A stretch of 64,000 nucleotides of DNA from Microbacterium saccharophilum (GCF_007992455.1 NZ_BKAH01000005.1:62001-126000); one strand, 5' to 3'. Numbered from the stretch's first letter, positions 15,573 to 27,391 are shown. Notes: generated by a model from the letters alone, not told the origin. Numbers and translations: made by a program.

Positions 15573-16436
15573 TCACTTCAGCAGGCGCGACAGGCGACGG
15601 TCGGCGAGGATCTTGCCGCCGGTCTGGCACGTCGCGCAGTACTCCAGGCTGTTGTCGGCGAAGAACACCGAGCGCACCGTGTCGCCGCACACCGGGCACG
15701 TCTCCCCGCGCCGGCCGTGCACCGCCATGCCGCGCCGCTTGGCGTCCTTGAGGTCGGCGGGCGGCTTGCCCGACGCCGTGGCGACGGCATCGGCGACCGT
15801 GTCGCGCAGGGCCGCGTACAGGCGGTCGATCTCGGCATCCGTCAGCGTCGCGGCCAGCGCGTACGGCGACATCTTCGCCACGTGCAGGATCTCGTCGGAG
15901 TACGCGTTGCCGATGCCGGCGATGATCGACTGGTCGCGCAGCACACCCTTGATCTGCGTGCGGCGGCCGGCCAGCAGCCCGGCGAACACGTCGCGGGTGA
16001 ACGTCTCGTCGAGCGGATCCGGGCCGAGCCGCGCGATGCCGGGGACATCCTGCGGGTCGCGGGCCGCGTAGACGGCGAGCGACTTCTTCGTGCCGGCCTC
16101 GGTGAGGTCGAAGCCGGAGCCGTCGTCGAAGGCGACCCGCAGCGCGATGGGCGTCTTCCCGGGGCGGATGAGGGTGGGGGCCAGCTGGTCGTACCAGCGC
16201 AGCCATCCGGCCTTGGCGAGATGGAAGACGAGATGGATGCCGGCATCCGTGGCGAGGTCGATGAACTTGCCGTGCCGCGCGGCGCCCGTGACGGTCGCGC
16301 CCTGGAGCGCGTCGATCGGCGGATCGTAGGTCTTCAGGGCGGCGATGTTCGCGACCGAGACCTTCGTGACGGTCAGTCCCGTCACGCGTCCGCCGAGGTA
16401 GTCGACGAGACCCTGCACTTCCGGCATCTCGGGCAT
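15573..16436 (-). CDS. Fpg/Nei family DNA glycosylase/AP lyase
   Basis: A 287-residue base-excision repair enzyme. MPEMPEVQ gives the catalytic Pro2 and Glu3 after Met removal; a conserved Lys lies in the beta-turn KSLAVYAAR region, the helix-two-turn-helix segment is GVLRDQSIIAGIGNAYSDEIL, and a four-cysteine zinc finger (CPVC...CATC) is near the C-terminus. The finger lacks the Arg-containing GR(S/T)T turn of classical Fpg (here ADNSLEYC), so it belongs to the divergent actinobacterial Nei-like group and its lesion range may differ. It converges on glpK with only a 22-bp gap. Confidence 0.9.
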   Translation of the reverse strand: MPEMPEVQGLVDYLGGRVTGLTVTKVSVANIAALKTYDPPIDALQGATVTGAARHGKFIDLATDAGIHLVFHLAKAGWLRWYDQLAPTLIRPGKTPIALRVAFDDGSGFDLTEAGTKKSLAVYAARDPQDVPGIARLGPDPLDETFTRDVFAGLLAGRRTQIKGVLRDQSIIAGIGNAYSDEILHVAKMSPYALAATLTDAEIDRLYAALRDTVADAVATASGKPPADLKDAKRRGMAVHGRRGETCPVCGDTVRSVFFADNSLEYCATCQTGGKILADRRLSRLLK

Positions 16437-16469
16437 GCCGTCATCCTGCCACGGCCTGCCGGCCCCGGG

Positions 16470-17036
16470 TCAGTCCCCGAGGACCTCCCAGGGCTGCGGC
16501 TCGCGGTCGTCGCGGGGGAGGAGCCCCGCGATCCACCCGTCGTCGCGGCGCCCGCCGCCGTTTGTCATCCCGGAGCGGAGGAGGCCCTCGTACCGGAAGC
16601 CGAGGGCGCGCGCGGCGCGCGCGGACTTCTTGTTGCCGGCGACCGCGCGCCACTCGATGCGCGCGAGGCCGAGGCCCTCGGGGGAGAACCCCCAGTCGAT
16701 GACGGCGCGGCACGCCTCGGTGAGGATGCCCTTCTTGCGGTAGGCCGGCACGACCCAGTACCCGATCTCGCCGGATCCGCCGCCGAGCCGGTGCAACCCC
16801 ACCACGCCGGTCAGCGCGCCGTTCAGCCGGATCGCCCAGATCGTCTCCGAGCCGGACTCCCAGCCCTGCGCGCTCTTCGCGACGAACCCGACGGCATGCT
16901 CGCGCTCGTACGGCTGGGGGACCGTCGTGTACCGCTGGATGTCGCGGTCCTGGCAGGCGCCGAAGACGGCATCGATGTCCGCGTCGGTGGGCGGGGAGAG
17001 TACGAGTCGCGCCGTGGTCAGCGTCACCGGTTCCAT
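16470..17036 (-). CDS. GNAT-family N-acetyltransferase (RimJ/RimL-like)
   Basis: A 188-residue acetyltransferase. TTARLVLSPPTDADIDAVF is the usual RimJ/RimL N-terminus; the acetyl-CoA-binding part reads GEIGYWVVPAYRKKGILTEA at about 88-107, and AGNKKSARAARALGFRYEGLLR is the later motif. It probably acetylates an amino group on a protein or small molecule; the target is unknown. The ATG follows a leaderless promoter (TAGGGT, 6 nt). It is 33 bp upstream of the glycosylase on the same strand. Confidence 0.88.
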   Translation of the reverse strand: MEPVTLTTARLVLSPPTDADIDAVFGACQDRDIQRYTTVPQPYEREHAVGFVAKSAQGWESGSETIWAIRLNGALTGVVGLHRLGGGSGEIGYWVVPAYRKKGILTEACRAVIDWGFSPEGLGLARIEWRAVAGNKKSARAARALGFRYEGLLRSGMTNGGGRRDDGWIAGLLPRDDREPQPWEVLGD

Positions 17037-17042
17037 CCCGTC

Positions 17043-17048
17043 ACCCTA
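17043..17048 (-). promoter_or_regulatory. Leaderless -10 box, TAGGGT
   Basis: TAGGGT on the minus strand, 6 nt before ATG 17036, no ribosome site. Confidence 0.5.
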
Positions 17049-17108
17049 TCGGCGCCGCCGGGGTTCCCCCGCGAGGCGGCGCGGATGCCGGGTGCCGGGG
17101 CTTCACTC

Positions 17109-17153
17109 GCGCCGAACTGCGGGTGTCGGCGGCCCCGACCCGCACGATGGCGC
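17109..17153. repeat. Single REP-like palindrome related to the 4171 tandem repeat
   Basis: In the 181-bp gap between trpS and the acetyltransferase, GCGCCGAACTGCGGGT (17109-17124), a 13-nt loop and ACCCGCACGATGGCGC (17138-17153) repeat the 16-13-16 architecture of the element at 4171. The left arm differs by one base from that copy; the right arm is more degenerate in its centre. Confidence 0.65.
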
Positions 17154-17217
17154 GGGCGAACGCGGGGCGCCGGGTCGCGGCATCCCTGTGCCGCCGGCGA
17201 CATTCCCCGCGCCCGCC

Positions 17218-18222
17218 TCACACGCGGCGGAGGAGGCCCATCTTGTCGTACACGTCGGCGAGCGTCGCGTCGGCGACCTCGTCGGCGCGAGCGGCGTTGG
17301 CGGCGAGGACGCGGTCGAGCTCGGCGGGGTCGTCGAGCAGTTCGAGGGCCCGCTGCCGCACCGGCCCGAACTCCTCCACGACGACCTCGGCGAGACCCTT
17401 CTTGAAGTCGCCGTAGCCCCGACCCGCGTACTCGTCCTCGATCGCCGGGATCTGGCGGCCGGTGAGGGCGGCATAGATGACGAGCAGGTTCGACACGCCG
17501 GGCTTGGCCTCGCGGTCGTAGCGCACCGAGCCCTCGGAGTCGGTCACGGCCCGCATGATCTTCTTCGCCGACGCGGCCGGGTCATCCAGCAGCCACAGGA
17601 CGCCGGCATCCGACTCGGCGGACTTCGACATCTTCGCCGTCGGCATCTGGAGGTCGTAGATGCGGGCGGTGTCCTGCTGGATGACGGGGATCGGCACGCG
17701 GAACGCGTCCCCGTAGCGGGCGTTGAACCGCTCCGCGAGGTCGCGGGTCAGCTCGACGTGCTGTTTCTGGTCGTCGCCGACCGGCACGATGTCGGTCTGG
17801 TAGAGCAGGATGTCTGCGGCCATGAGCACCGGGTAGGTGAACAGGCCGACGTTCGTCGCGTCGGCGCCGTAGCGCTGCGACTTGTCCTTGAACTGCGTCA
17901 TCCGCGACGCCTCGCCGAAGCCGGTGATGGTGGAGAGGATCCAGGCGAGCTCGGCGTGCGCGCGCACGTGGGACTGCACGTACAGGGTCGACTTCGACGG
18001 TTCGATGCCCGCGGCGATGTACTGCGCGGCGGTGCGGCGGGTCTTCTCGCGCAGCTCCGACGGGTCGTTCGGCTGGGTGAGGGCGTGCAGGTCGACGACC
18101 GAGAAGTACGCGTCGTAGGTCTCCTGCAGGTCCCGCCACTGCATGAGCGCCCCGATGTAGTTGCCGATCTGGAGGGAATCGGCGGAGGGCTGCATTCCGG
18201 AGTACAGGCGGGGTTTGCTCAC
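17218..18222 (-). CDS. trpS: Tryptophanyl-tRNA synthetase
   Basis: A 334-residue class I aminoacyl-tRNA synthetase that charges tRNA-Trp. The nucleotide-binding signature region reads [15 protein letters not shown], where the usual HIGH sequence appears as QIGN, a tolerated variation in TrpRS; the second signature is a perfect KMSKS in [26 protein letters not shown] and [22 protein letters not shown] are strong TrpRS family blocks. The GTG start follows a leaderless promoter. Length is normal. Confidence 0.96.
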   Translation of the reverse strand: MSKPRLYSGMQPSADSLQIGNYIGALMQWRDLQETYDAYFSVVDLHALTQPNDPSELREKTRRTAAQYIAAGIEPSKSTLYVQSHVRAHAELAWILSTITGFGEASRMTQFKDKSQRYGADATNVGLFTYPVLMAADILLYQTDIVPVGDDQKQHVELTRDLAERFNARYGDAFRVPIPVIQQDTARIYDLQMPTAKMSKSAESDAGVLWLLDDPAASAKKIMRAVTDSEGSVRYDREAKPGVSNLLVIYAALTGRQIPAIEDEYAGRGYGDFKKGLAEVVVEEFGPVRQRALELLDDPAELDRVLAANAARADEVADATLADVYDKMGLLRRV

Positions 18223-18228
18223 CGGACA

Positions 18229-18234
18229 ATCCTA
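18229..18234 (-). promoter_or_regulatory. Leaderless -10 box of trpS, TAGGAT
   Basis: TAGGAT on the minus strand, 6 nt before GTG 18222; no ribosome site. Confidence 0.5.
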
Positions 18235-18342
18235 CGGGCGCGGATGCCGGCGCCCGCGCCGTCGGGAGGCCCCAGGCCGTCCGGTGGAGGGGGTCCCGGG
18301 TTTTGCACGGCGCGAGGACGGCGCGCCCCGACGCCCCGGGAG

Positions 18343-18374
18343 TACGGTGAGGAGTGCGGCAAGGACTGCCGCAC
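18343..18374 (+). promoter_or_regulatory. ppsR promoter and 5' hairpin
   Basis: A -10 box TACGGT at 18343-18348 would start transcription at about 18354, exactly where a perfect 8-bp hairpin begins: GTGCGGCA (18354-18361), loop AGGAC, TGCCGCAC (18367-18374). The ribosome site GCGGAAG and ATG 18392 follow. The hairpin may protect the 5' end or control entry of ribosomes. Confidence 0.5.
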
Positions 18375-18391
18375 CGAGCGGAAGTCGGACG

Positions 18392-19249
18392 ATGATCGAC
18401 TCCAGGGCGCCTCTGGGCAGCGGCACGTCGCCGGCTGCTCCACCGCGCCGTGCGGCGTTCTTCGTCTCCGACAGCACCGGCATCACGGCCGAGACGCTCG
18501 GCAGCGCGCTGCTGGTGAACTTCCCCGGCATCGCGTTCGACCATCACACGATCCCGTTCGTGGACACCCCGTCGCGCGCCGCCGCCGTCGTCGCCGAGGT
18601 CGAGCGGGCCGCCGCGGCCGGGCAGGGCCCGATCATCTTCACGACCGTGAAGCAGGCGTCGCTGCGCGCCCTGCTGGCAGCATCCCCGGCGGTCACGATC
18701 GACCTGCTCGCCGGTCACCTCGTCGAACTCGAGCGGGCCCTCGGCACGACGGCGTCCGAACAGCTCGGCCAGTACCACGGCGTCGGCGACCTGGAGAAGT
18801 ACCACGCGCGCATGCGTGCCGTGGAGTACGCGATCGAGCACGACGACGGGCAGAGCGCCCGCGCCCTCGATCTCGCCGATGTCATCGTCATCGCCCCGAG
18901 CCGGTGCGGGAAGACGCCGACGACGATGTACCTGGCGCTGCAGTACGGGCTGCTGGTCGCGAACTACCCGCTCACCGACGACGACTTCCCGACGGAGGGG
19001 CTCCCGCGCACCGTCGCGCCGTATGCGGCGCGCTGCTTCGGGCTCACCACGACGCCGCTCCGGCTGAGCCAGGTGCGGCATGAGCGCCGCCCCCGCTCGC
19101 AGTATGCGAGCCTCGCCCAGTGCACGCTCGAGCTGCGTCGCGCCGAGGACCTGTACCGGCGCCACCGCATCCCGTTCCTGAATTCCTCGACGAAGAGCGT
19201 CGAGGAGATGTCGGCCGTCATCATGCAGACGATGAAGCTGCGGGCGTGA
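18392..19249 (+). CDS. ppsR: PEP synthase regulatory protein (kinase/pyrophosphorylase)
   Basis: A 285-residue DUF299-family protein that inactivates PEP synthase by ADP-dependent phosphorylation of a Thr next to the catalytic His and restores it by phosphorolysis. Family features are the start [20 protein letters not shown] and the P-loop-like [20 protein letters not shown] at about 171-190, followed by the conserved KVANYPLT-like [10 protein letters not shown]. The gene ends 26 bp before ppsA, its presumed target. ATG 18392 is chosen over an upstream in-frame extension that lacks family similarity. Confidence 0.93.
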   Translation: MIDSRAPLGSGTSPAAPPRRAAFFVSDSTGITAETLGSALLVNFPGIAFDHHTIPFVDTPSRAAAVVAEVERAAAAGQGPIIFTTVKQASLRALLAASPAVTIDLLAGHLVELERALGTTASEQLGQYHGVGDLEKYHARMRAVEYAIEHDDGQSARALDLADVIVIAPSRCGKTPTTMYLALQYGLLVANYPLTDDDFPTEGLPRTVAPYAARCFGLTTTPLRLSQVRHERRPRSQYASLAQCTLELRRAEDLYRRHRIPFLNSSTKSVEEMSAVIMQTMKLRA

Positions 19250-19275
19250 CGGTCCTGATTCGAGGAGACAGTGAC

Positions 19276-21687
<2,412 letters not shown>

Positions 21688-21699
21688 CGGCCGCCCGGT

Positions 21700-22554
21700 T
21701 CAGTCGGCGACGGGCAGGCCGACGGCGTAGTCGGCGACGACGGGGGCGTGATCGCTCCACCGGGTGTCCCACGAGGGGGCACGGACCACGGTGTACCCGG
21801 TCACGCGCTCCGCGAGGGCCGGGGAGGCCAGCTGGTAGTCGATGCGCCACCCGGTGTCGTTGTCGAACGCCTTGCCGCGGTTCGACCACCACGTGTACGG
21901 GCCGTCGACCTCGCCGTGGAACGTGCGGCCGATGTCGACCCAGCCGAGGCCCGTGCCCTCCGACCCGTCGACCCCCGTCACGGTCTGGCCGGCAGGGCCC
22001 AGGAACCGGTCGAAGTACGCGCGCTCGCGCGGCAGGAAGCCGGCCTTCTTGACATTGCCCTTCCAATTGCGGATGTCGAGTTCCCGGTGCCCGACGTTGA
22101 GGTCGCCGGTGATGAGCGCGAGGCCGTCGCCGAGCTGCGGCATCCGCGCCTCCATCGCATCCAGGAACGCGTACTTCGCCACCTGCCGCTCGGTGTCGGC
22201 CTCGCCCGTGAAGACGTAGGCGCTGACGACGGTCACGGTCTCGCCGTCCACGTCGATGTCCGCCTCGACCCACCGGCCCTTCGAGTCGAGGGTCTCGTCG
22301 CCGAGGTCGGTCCGCCAGATCTCCAGCGGTTCGCGCGCCGCGATGGCGACGCCGGCACGTCCCTTCGCGAGCGCCTCGTCGTTGACGAAGTGCCAGCCCG
22401 GGAGGGCGGCAGCGAGGTCGGATGCCTCCGCGCGCACCTCCTGCAGCGTGAGGACATCGACGGCGGCGGCCTCCAGCCAGGGCATCATCCCCTTGCGGGC
22501 GGCGGCGCGGATGCCGTTGACGTTGACGGTGGCGATGCGGAGCGTGCGGGTCAC
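21700..22554 (-). CDS. xth: Exodeoxyribonuclease III (AP endonuclease)
   Basis: A 284-residue Mg-dependent exonuclease and AP endonuclease of the exonuclease-endonuclease-phosphatase superfamily. Key sites are NVNGIRAA (11-18), LQEVRAE with the metal-binding Glu, TGDLNVGH, and the C-terminal RIDYQL and WSDHAPVV containing the catalytic Asp-His pair. GTG 22554 follows a leaderless promoter. The gene converges on ppsA with a 12-bp gap and works in the same base-excision pathway as the glycosylase at 15573. Confidence 0.95.
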   Translation of the reverse strand: MTRTLRIATVNVNGIRAAARKGMMPWLEAAAVDVLTLQEVRAEASDLAAALPGWHFVNDEALAKGRAGVAIAAREPLEIWRTDLGDETLDSKGRWVEADIDVDGETVTVVSAYVFTGEADTERQVAKYAFLDAMEARMPQLGDGLALITGDLNVGHRELDIRNWKGNVKKAGFLPRERAYFDRFLGPAGQTVTGVDGSEGTGLGWVDIGRTFHGEVDGPYTWWSNRGKAFDNDTGWRIDYQLASPALAERVTGYTVVRAPSWDTRWSDHAPVVADYAVGLPVAD

Positions 22555-22560
22555 CGGTCA

Positions 22561-22566
22561 AGCCTA
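22561..22566 (-). promoter_or_regulatory. Leaderless -10 box of xth, TAGGCT
   Basis: TAGGCT on the minus strand, 6 nt before GTG 22554; no ribosome site. Confidence 0.55.
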
Positions 22567-22585
22567 ACCAGCGCGCCCGACACGC

Positions 22586-23836
22586 TCACTCGAGCAGGGA
22601 GCCCCGGCGGCGGGGTGCCGGCGGCGCCGCGGCGACCACGTCGGCGAGCTCGTCGACCGCCTGGCGGACCGCCCGGTCCGCCCGCCAGCGCCGGTACCAC
22701 GGGGCGGCGGCGCGCGCCTCCTCCGCCGTCCGGAGCCGCACGTGCGCGGCCAGCAGCAGCGCCTCGTGCTCCTCCCGCAGGCGGTCGGCCTCGGATCTCT
22801 CCATCAGCGGCACGTTCTCATCCTTGGCGGTGACCGCGATCCACGCCGCGGACACGAGGGTTGCCATGCCCATCACGCGGAACCACACCAGCAGCCCGAC
22901 GAAGATCGCGAAGGTGGCCAGCAGCGGATTCGACGGGGTGTAGGCGAGCAGGAGGCCCGCCGCGAGCTGCAGCAGCGTGATCGCGATGCCGCCCACGAGC
23001 GCGCCGGGCCAGATCGTCCGCCACCGCCGCGACGTGCCGGTGAGGAACCAGAACAGGGCAGCCAGGGCCGCGGCGTTGATGAGGAGCGACACGAGGACCG
23101 ACAGCACCTGGACGGTCCCGTTGTAGAGGAAGGACCCGGTCCCGAAGCCGAACAGCGCCAGCACGGCGCGCAGGGACCACGTGCCGAGGGCGCTGAGGAC
23201 CGATCCCACGACGAGCGCGGACCCGAACGCGACGGCGGCGAGGAGGTCCCGCGCCTTCAGGAGGAGGTAGGAGCGGTCGTCGTAGGGGAGGCCGAAGATG
23301 TCGCGCACGGCCCGCCGTGCGAAGGTCACGAACCCGATGGCGGTCCAGGCCGCCGCGAGCAGCGCGATGCCACCGGTCACGGCCAGCACCCCCGAATTGC
23401 CGCTCGTGATCTGCTCGACCTGCGCGTGCGAGATGAGACCGTCGTCGGCGTCGCCGATGAGCCCCGGGATATAGGAGTTGATGACCTCGATGAGACCCTG
23501 GATCGCGGCCGGGCTGCCGCCGAGCCACAGGCCCACGGCGGCGAACGCCACGTAGATGGCGGCGAAGAACGCGAAGAGCGCCTGGTAGCTCACTCCCGCC
23601 GACAGGAGGAAGCCGTTGTTCTGCAGGAAGTGCCGCCAGACGCGGATCGGGAACCAGCCCAGGGTGCGCTGCGTGATCTCGGTCGCCCGGTTGATCGGCG
23701 CGTCGAACCGCTGCCGCAGCGCGATCTGGTGGGCCTCCCACCGGACCCGGAGACTCTCCTCCTCGGCGCGCGCGGCCTCGGCGACCCGGTGAGGGGCGTG
23801 GCGCGACACGGGGTCGCCGGATGCGGGGTCGGGCAC
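22586..23836 (-). CDS. YihY/BrkB-family membrane protein
   Basis: A 416-residue inner-membrane protein with about six transmembrane helices between residues 70 and 330 and a charged C-terminal tail of 80 residues. FPIRVWRHFLQNNGFLLSAGVSYQALFAFFAAIY is the diagnostic YihY N-terminal block (shown here in part: NNGFLLSAGVSYQALFAFF). The family was once called ribonuclease BN in error; its true role is unsettled. Two GTG starts exist: 23842 sits directly against the -10 box TAGGGT (23848-23843), whereas 23836 lies 6 nt from it like the other leaderless genes, so I prefer 23836. Confidence 0.85.
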   Translation of the reverse strand: MPDPASGDPVSRHAPHRVAEAARAEEESLRVRWEAHQIALRQRFDAPINRATEITQRTLGWFPIRVWRHFLQNNGFLLSAGVSYQALFAFFAAIYVAFAAVGLWLGGSPAAIQGLIEVINSYIPGLIGDADDGLISHAQVEQITSGNSGVLAVTGGIALLAAAWTAIGFVTFARRAVRDIFGLPYDDRSYLLLKARDLLAAVAFGSALVVGSVLSALGTWSLRAVLALFGFGTGSFLYNGTVQVLSVLVSLLINAAALAALFWFLTGTSRRWRTIWPGALVGGIAITLLQLAAGLLLAYTPSNPLLATFAIFVGLLVWFRVMGMATLVSAAWIAVTAKDENVPLMERSEADRLREEHEALLLAAHVRLRTAEEARAAAPWYRRWRADRAVRQAVDELADVVAAAPPAPRRRGSLLE

Positions 23837-23882
23837 GCTCACACCCTAGCCAGCCGGAGCCGGTGCGGGCACGGGGAACGGC

Positions 23883-24650
23883 TCAGCGGCGCAGGACCGC
23901 CTGCTTGACCTCGGCGATCGCCTTGGTGACCTCGATGCCGCGGGGGCACGCCTCGGTGCAGTTGAAGGTCGTGCGGCAGCGCCACACACCCTCCTTGTCG
24001 TTGAGGATGTCGAGGCGCACATCGCCGGCGTCGTCGCGCGAGTCGAAGATGAAGCGGTGTGCGTTGACGATCGCGGCGGGGCCGAAGTACTGCCCGTCGG
24101 TCCAGAACACGGGGCAGGACGAGGTGCACGCGGCGCACAGGATGCACTTCGTGGTGTCGTCGAAGATCGCGCGGTCGGCGATGGTCTGCACGCGCTCCTT
24201 GCCGGGCTCCGGCGTCGAGTTCGCGATGAGGAACGGCTGCACTTCGCGGTAGGAGGCGAAGAACGGCTCCATGTCGACGATGAGGTCCTTCTCCAGCGGC
24301 AGGCCCTTGATCGCCTCGACGTAGATCGGCTGCGAGATGTCGAGGTCCTTGATGAGCGTCTTGCACGCCAGCCGGTTGCGTCCGTTGATGCGCATCGCGT
24401 CGGAGCCGCAGATGCCGTGCGCACAGGAGCGGCGGAACGACAGCGAGCCGTCGACCTCCCACTTGATCTTGTGCAGCGCGTCCAGCACACGGTCGGTCGC
24501 GTACAGCTCGACGTCGTAGTCCACCCAGCGCGGCTCGGCGTCGATCTCCGGGTCGAACCGGCGGACGATGAACGTGACGAGGAACGACTGGATGCCGGTG
24601 TCGTTGGTCTGCTCGGCGGGCGCGGCCGTGTCGGGGGCGACGATCGTCAT
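23883..24650 (-). CDS. sdhB: Succinate dehydrogenase iron-sulfur subunit
   Basis: A 255-residue electron-transfer subunit. The [2Fe-2S] cysteines are in FRRSCAHGICGSDAM plus the Cys of RNRLAC; the [4Fe-4S] and [3Fe-4S] ligands are in CILCAACTSSCPVFW and CRTTFNCTEACPRGI. It carries electrons from the FAD of SdhA to quinone. The ATG shares a base with the sdhA stop codon, so the genes are coupled. Last gene of the sdhCDAB operon. Confidence 0.97.
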   Translation of the reverse strand: MTIVAPDTAAPAEQTNDTGIQSFLVTFIVRRFDPEIDAEPRWVDYDVELYATDRVLDALHKIKWEVDGSLSFRRSCAHGICGSDAMRINGRNRLACKTLIKDLDISQPIYVEAIKGLPLEKDLIVDMEPFFASYREVQPFLIANSTPEPGKERVQTIADRAIFDDTTKCILCAACTSSCPVFWTDGQYFGPAAIVNAHRFIFDSRDDAGDVRLDILNDKEGVWRCRTTFNCTEACPRGIEVTKAIAEVKQAVLRR

Positions 24651-26455
24651 CAGTACTTCCTCTCCATCGGCTGGTAGCGCGTGATCACGACGGGCTTCCA
24701 GTCCAGGCGGATGTGGTCCTCCGGGTGCGAGGAGCCCGCATCCCCGGAGAGGTAGGCCATCGTGTGCTTCATGTAGTTCTCGTCGTCGCGCGTCGGGTAG
24801 TCGTCGCGCATGTGGCCGCCGCGGCTCTCCTTGCGGTTGCGCGCGGTGACGACGACGACCTCGGCGATGTCGAGCAGGAAGCCGAGCTCGACGGCTTCGA
24901 GCAGGTCGGTGTTGAAGCGCTTGCCCTTGTCGTCGACGTGGACGTTGCGGTAGCGCTCGCGGAGGTCCGCGATGACATCCATGACCTCGGACAGCGAATC
25001 GTCGGTGCGGAACACCTGGGCCTTGCGGTCCATCTCGTCCTGCAGCGTCTTGCGGAGCACGGCGATGCGCTCGGTGCCCGCGTTGTTGCGGAGGCCCTCG
25101 AGAAGATCGCGCACGTCGCGGGCCGGATCCTCGGGGAGCGGGACGAACTCGGCCGTCTTGACGTATTCGACCGCGTTGCGGCCGGCGCGCTTGCCGAAGA
25201 CGTTGATGTCGAGGAGCGAGTTGGTGCCCAGGCGGTTCGAGCCGTGCACCGACACGCACGCGCACTCGCCGGCGGCGTACAGGCCGGGGACCACGGTCGT
25301 GTTGTCGCTCAGCACCTGTGCGTCGTTGTTGGTCGGGATGCCGCCCATCGCGTAATGCGCGGTCGGCATCACCGGGACCGGCTCGACGACCGGGTCGACG
25401 CCCAGGTAGGTGCGGGCGAACTCGGTGATGTCCGGGAGCTTGGTCTCCAGGACCTCGGCGCCCAGGTGCGTGCAGTCCAGGTACACGTAGTCCTTGTGGG
25501 GGCCCGCGCCGCGGCCCTCCGCGACCTCCTGCACCATGCAGCGCGAGACGATGTCGCGCGGCGCGAGGTCCTTGATGGTGGGGGCGTAGCGCTCCATGAA
25601 GCGTTCACCGGAGGCGTTGCGGAGGATCGCGCCTTCGCCGCGGGCGCCTTCGGTCAGCAGGATGCCGAGCCCGGCGAGGCCGGTCGGGTGGAACTGGAAG
25701 AACTCCATGTCCTCCAGCGGCAGGCCCTTGCGCCACACGACACCGACGCCGTCGCCGGTGAGGGTGTGCGCGTTGGAGGTCGTCTTGAAGATCTTGCCGA
25801 ACCCGCCGGTGGCGAAGATGACGGCCTTCGAGTGGAAGACGTGCAGGTCGCCGGTGGACAGCTCGTAGGCGACGACGCCCGCGACCTGCGTGGCGCCGGC
25901 CTCATCCTTCACGGTGATGAGGTCGAGCACGTAGAACTCGTTGAAGAAGTTGATGCCGAGCTTGACGCAGTTCTGGAACAGCGTCTGCAGGATCATGTGA
26001 CCGGTGCGGTCGGCGGCGTAGCACGCGCGACGCACGGGGGTCTTGCCGTGGTCGGCGGTGTGCCCGCCGAAGCGGCGCTGGTCGATCTTGCCCTCGGGGG
26101 TGCGGTTGAACGGCAGCCCCATGTTCTCGAGGTCGATGACGGCGTCGATGGCCTCCTTGGCGAGGATCTCCGCAGCATCCTGGTCGACGAGGTAGTCGCC
26201 GCCCTTGACGGTGTCGAAGGTGTGCCACTCCCAGGAGTCCTCTTCGACATTGGCGAGGGCCGCCGCCATGCCGCCCTGCGCCGCGCCGGTGTGCGAGCGC
26301 GTCGGGTACAGCTTGGAGATCACGGCGGTCTTGGCGCCGGGGCCGGCCTCGATCGCCGCACGCATCCCGGCGCCGCCGGCGCCGACGATGACGATGTCGA
26401 ACTCGTGGTAGTGGACGCCGTCCTTGACGACGGTGTCTGCGGTCTGGGTGCTCAC
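24650..26455 (-). CDS. sdhA: Succinate dehydrogenase flavoprotein subunit
   Basis: A 601-residue catalytic subunit with covalent FAD. The FAD-binding [16 protein letters not shown] is at about 20-35; [16 protein letters not shown] contains the His that binds flavin. The active-site block [17 protein letters not shown] and the late [13 protein letters not shown] are classic. It oxidises succinate to fumarate in the TCA cycle on the cytoplasmic face of the membrane. It lies 49 bp downstream of sdhD. Confidence 0.98.
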   Translation of the reverse strand: MSTQTADTVVKDGVHYHEFDIVIVGAGGAGMRAAIEAGPGAKTAVISKLYPTRSHTGAAQGGMAAALANVEEDSWEWHTFDTVKGGDYLVDQDAAEILAKEAIDAVIDLENMGLPFNRTPEGKIDQRRFGGHTADHGKTPVRRACYAADRTGHMILQTLFQNCVKLGINFFNEFYVLDLITVKDEAGATQVAGVVAYELSTGDLHVFHSKAVIFATGGFGKIFKTTSNAHTLTGDGVGVVWRKGLPLEDMEFFQFHPTGLAGLGILLTEGARGEGAILRNASGERFMERYAPTIKDLAPRDIVSRCMVQEVAEGRGAGPHKDYVYLDCTHLGAEVLETKLPDITEFARTYLGVDPVVEPVPVMPTAHYAMGGIPTNNDAQVLSDNTTVVPGLYAAGECACVSVHGSNRLGTNSLLDINVFGKRAGRNAVEYVKTAEFVPLPEDPARDVRDLLEGLRNNAGTERIAVLRKTLQDEMDRKAQVFRTDDSLSEVMDVIADLRERYRNVHVDDKGKRFNTDLLEAVELGFLLDIAEVVVVTARNRKESRGGHMRDDYPTRDDENYMKHTMAYLSGDAGSSHPEDHIRLDWKPVVITRYQPMERKY

Positions 26456-26504
26456 GTGTGGGATGCCTTCGTCTTCTGCTTCGTCGTCGTCAGTGCCGCG
26501 GCCC

Positions 26505-26957
26505 TCACTGGGCGGCGCACATCTCGATCAGCCAGTCGGTCGTGCTGTTCTCGATGCCGAGGCACGGGTCGAACGTGAACACCACGAGGGTGCCCAGGAG
26601 GATCAGGAAGCCGGCGGCGAGCCACAGCGCCCAGACCAGGACCGTGCGGGTGCGTGCACCATGCACGTAGTCGTTCACGATCGTCCGCATGCCGTTGGCG
26701 CCGTGGATGAGGGCGAGCCACAGCATCAGCACGTCCCACCACTGCCAGAACGGGGTGGCGAACTTGCCGGCCACGAACGCGAAGTCGATGCCGTGGATGC
26801 CGTCGTCGAGCATGAGGTTGACGAACAGGTGCCCGAAGATGAGGACGATCAGCAGCACGCCGGAGGCGCGCATGTAGATCCAGCCCCACTTCTCCAGGTT
26901 CGGTCCGCTCTTGCGCGCCTTCGGGGTGCGGGGGGCGGCCAGGGTGTCGGCGGTCAT
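26505..26957 (-). CDS. sdhD: Succinate dehydrogenase membrane anchor
   Basis: A 150-residue protein with three transmembrane helices; [18 protein letters not shown] carries a likely haem or quinone-site His, and [20 protein letters not shown] is the family-typical second helix. It anchors SdhAB. Its ATG overlaps the sdhC stop in one base pair (TGATG type), and it lies directly before sdhA. A longer in-frame reading upstream overlaps sdhC and is rejected. Confidence 0.93.
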   Translation of the reverse strand: MTADTLAAPRTPKARKSGPNLEKWGWIYMRASGVLLIVLIFGHLFVNLMLDDGIHGIDFAFVAGKFATPFWQWWDVLMLWLALIHGANGMRTIVNDYVHGARTRTVLVWALWLAAGFLILLGTLVVFTFDPCLGIENSTTDWLIEMCAAQ

Positions 26958-27391
26958 CAGTGTCCCCCTCCGAGCTGCGAGAAGACGATCGGGATGTGGC
27001 GCACGGCGAAGCCGAGCGTCGTGACGGCCCAGAGGCCCAGAACGCCCCACCACAGCTGCCGCTGGTGGCGTGTGGCCCACGGCCACAGGTCGACGGCGAT
27101 GATGCGCAGCCCGTTGAACGCGTGGTAGACGATCGCGGCGACGAGGGCGACCTCGCCGAGGCCCATGATCGGGTTCTTGTAGGTCCCGATGACAGCGTCG
27201 TAGGCCTCGGGGGACAGGCGGATCAGCGCCGTGTCGAGGATGTGGACGAGCAGGAAGAAGAAGATGGCGACGCCGGTGACGCGGTGCAGTACCCACGACC
27301 ACATGCCCTCCCGGCCGCGGTAGAGCGTGCCGCGCGGCGTTCGGGACGTGGTCTGGCTTACCGACGGTGTGACGCGTGCTGGTGCAGACAC
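26957..27391 (-). CDS. sdhC: Succinate dehydrogenase cytochrome b556 subunit
   Basis: A 144-residue anchor with three transmembrane helices. TLYRGREGMWSWVLHRVTG followed by a FFFLLVHILDTALIRL helix holds the SdhC signature and the haem-binding His; YHAFNGLRIIAVDLWP is the second signature. I choose GTG 27391 behind GGGAGG; an in-frame ATG at 27532 would add 47 atypical residues. First gene of the operon; a -10 box TAGGAT at 27497-27492 would give a leader of about 95 nt. Confidence 0.92.
   Translation of the reverse strand: MSAPARVTPSVSQTTSRTPRGTLYRGREGMWSWVLHRVTGVAIFFFLLVHILDTALIRLSPEAYDAVIGTYKNPIMGLGEVALVAAIVYHAFNGLRIIAVDLWPWATRHQRQLWWGVLGLWAVTTLGFAVRHIPIVFSQLGGGH

Noticed and set aside
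17218..18222. Defective HIGH motif in TrpRS (QIGN)
   Set aside because: TrpRS enzymes from Bacillus species carry TIGN at this place, so the first His is not needed. KMSKS and other blocks are intact.
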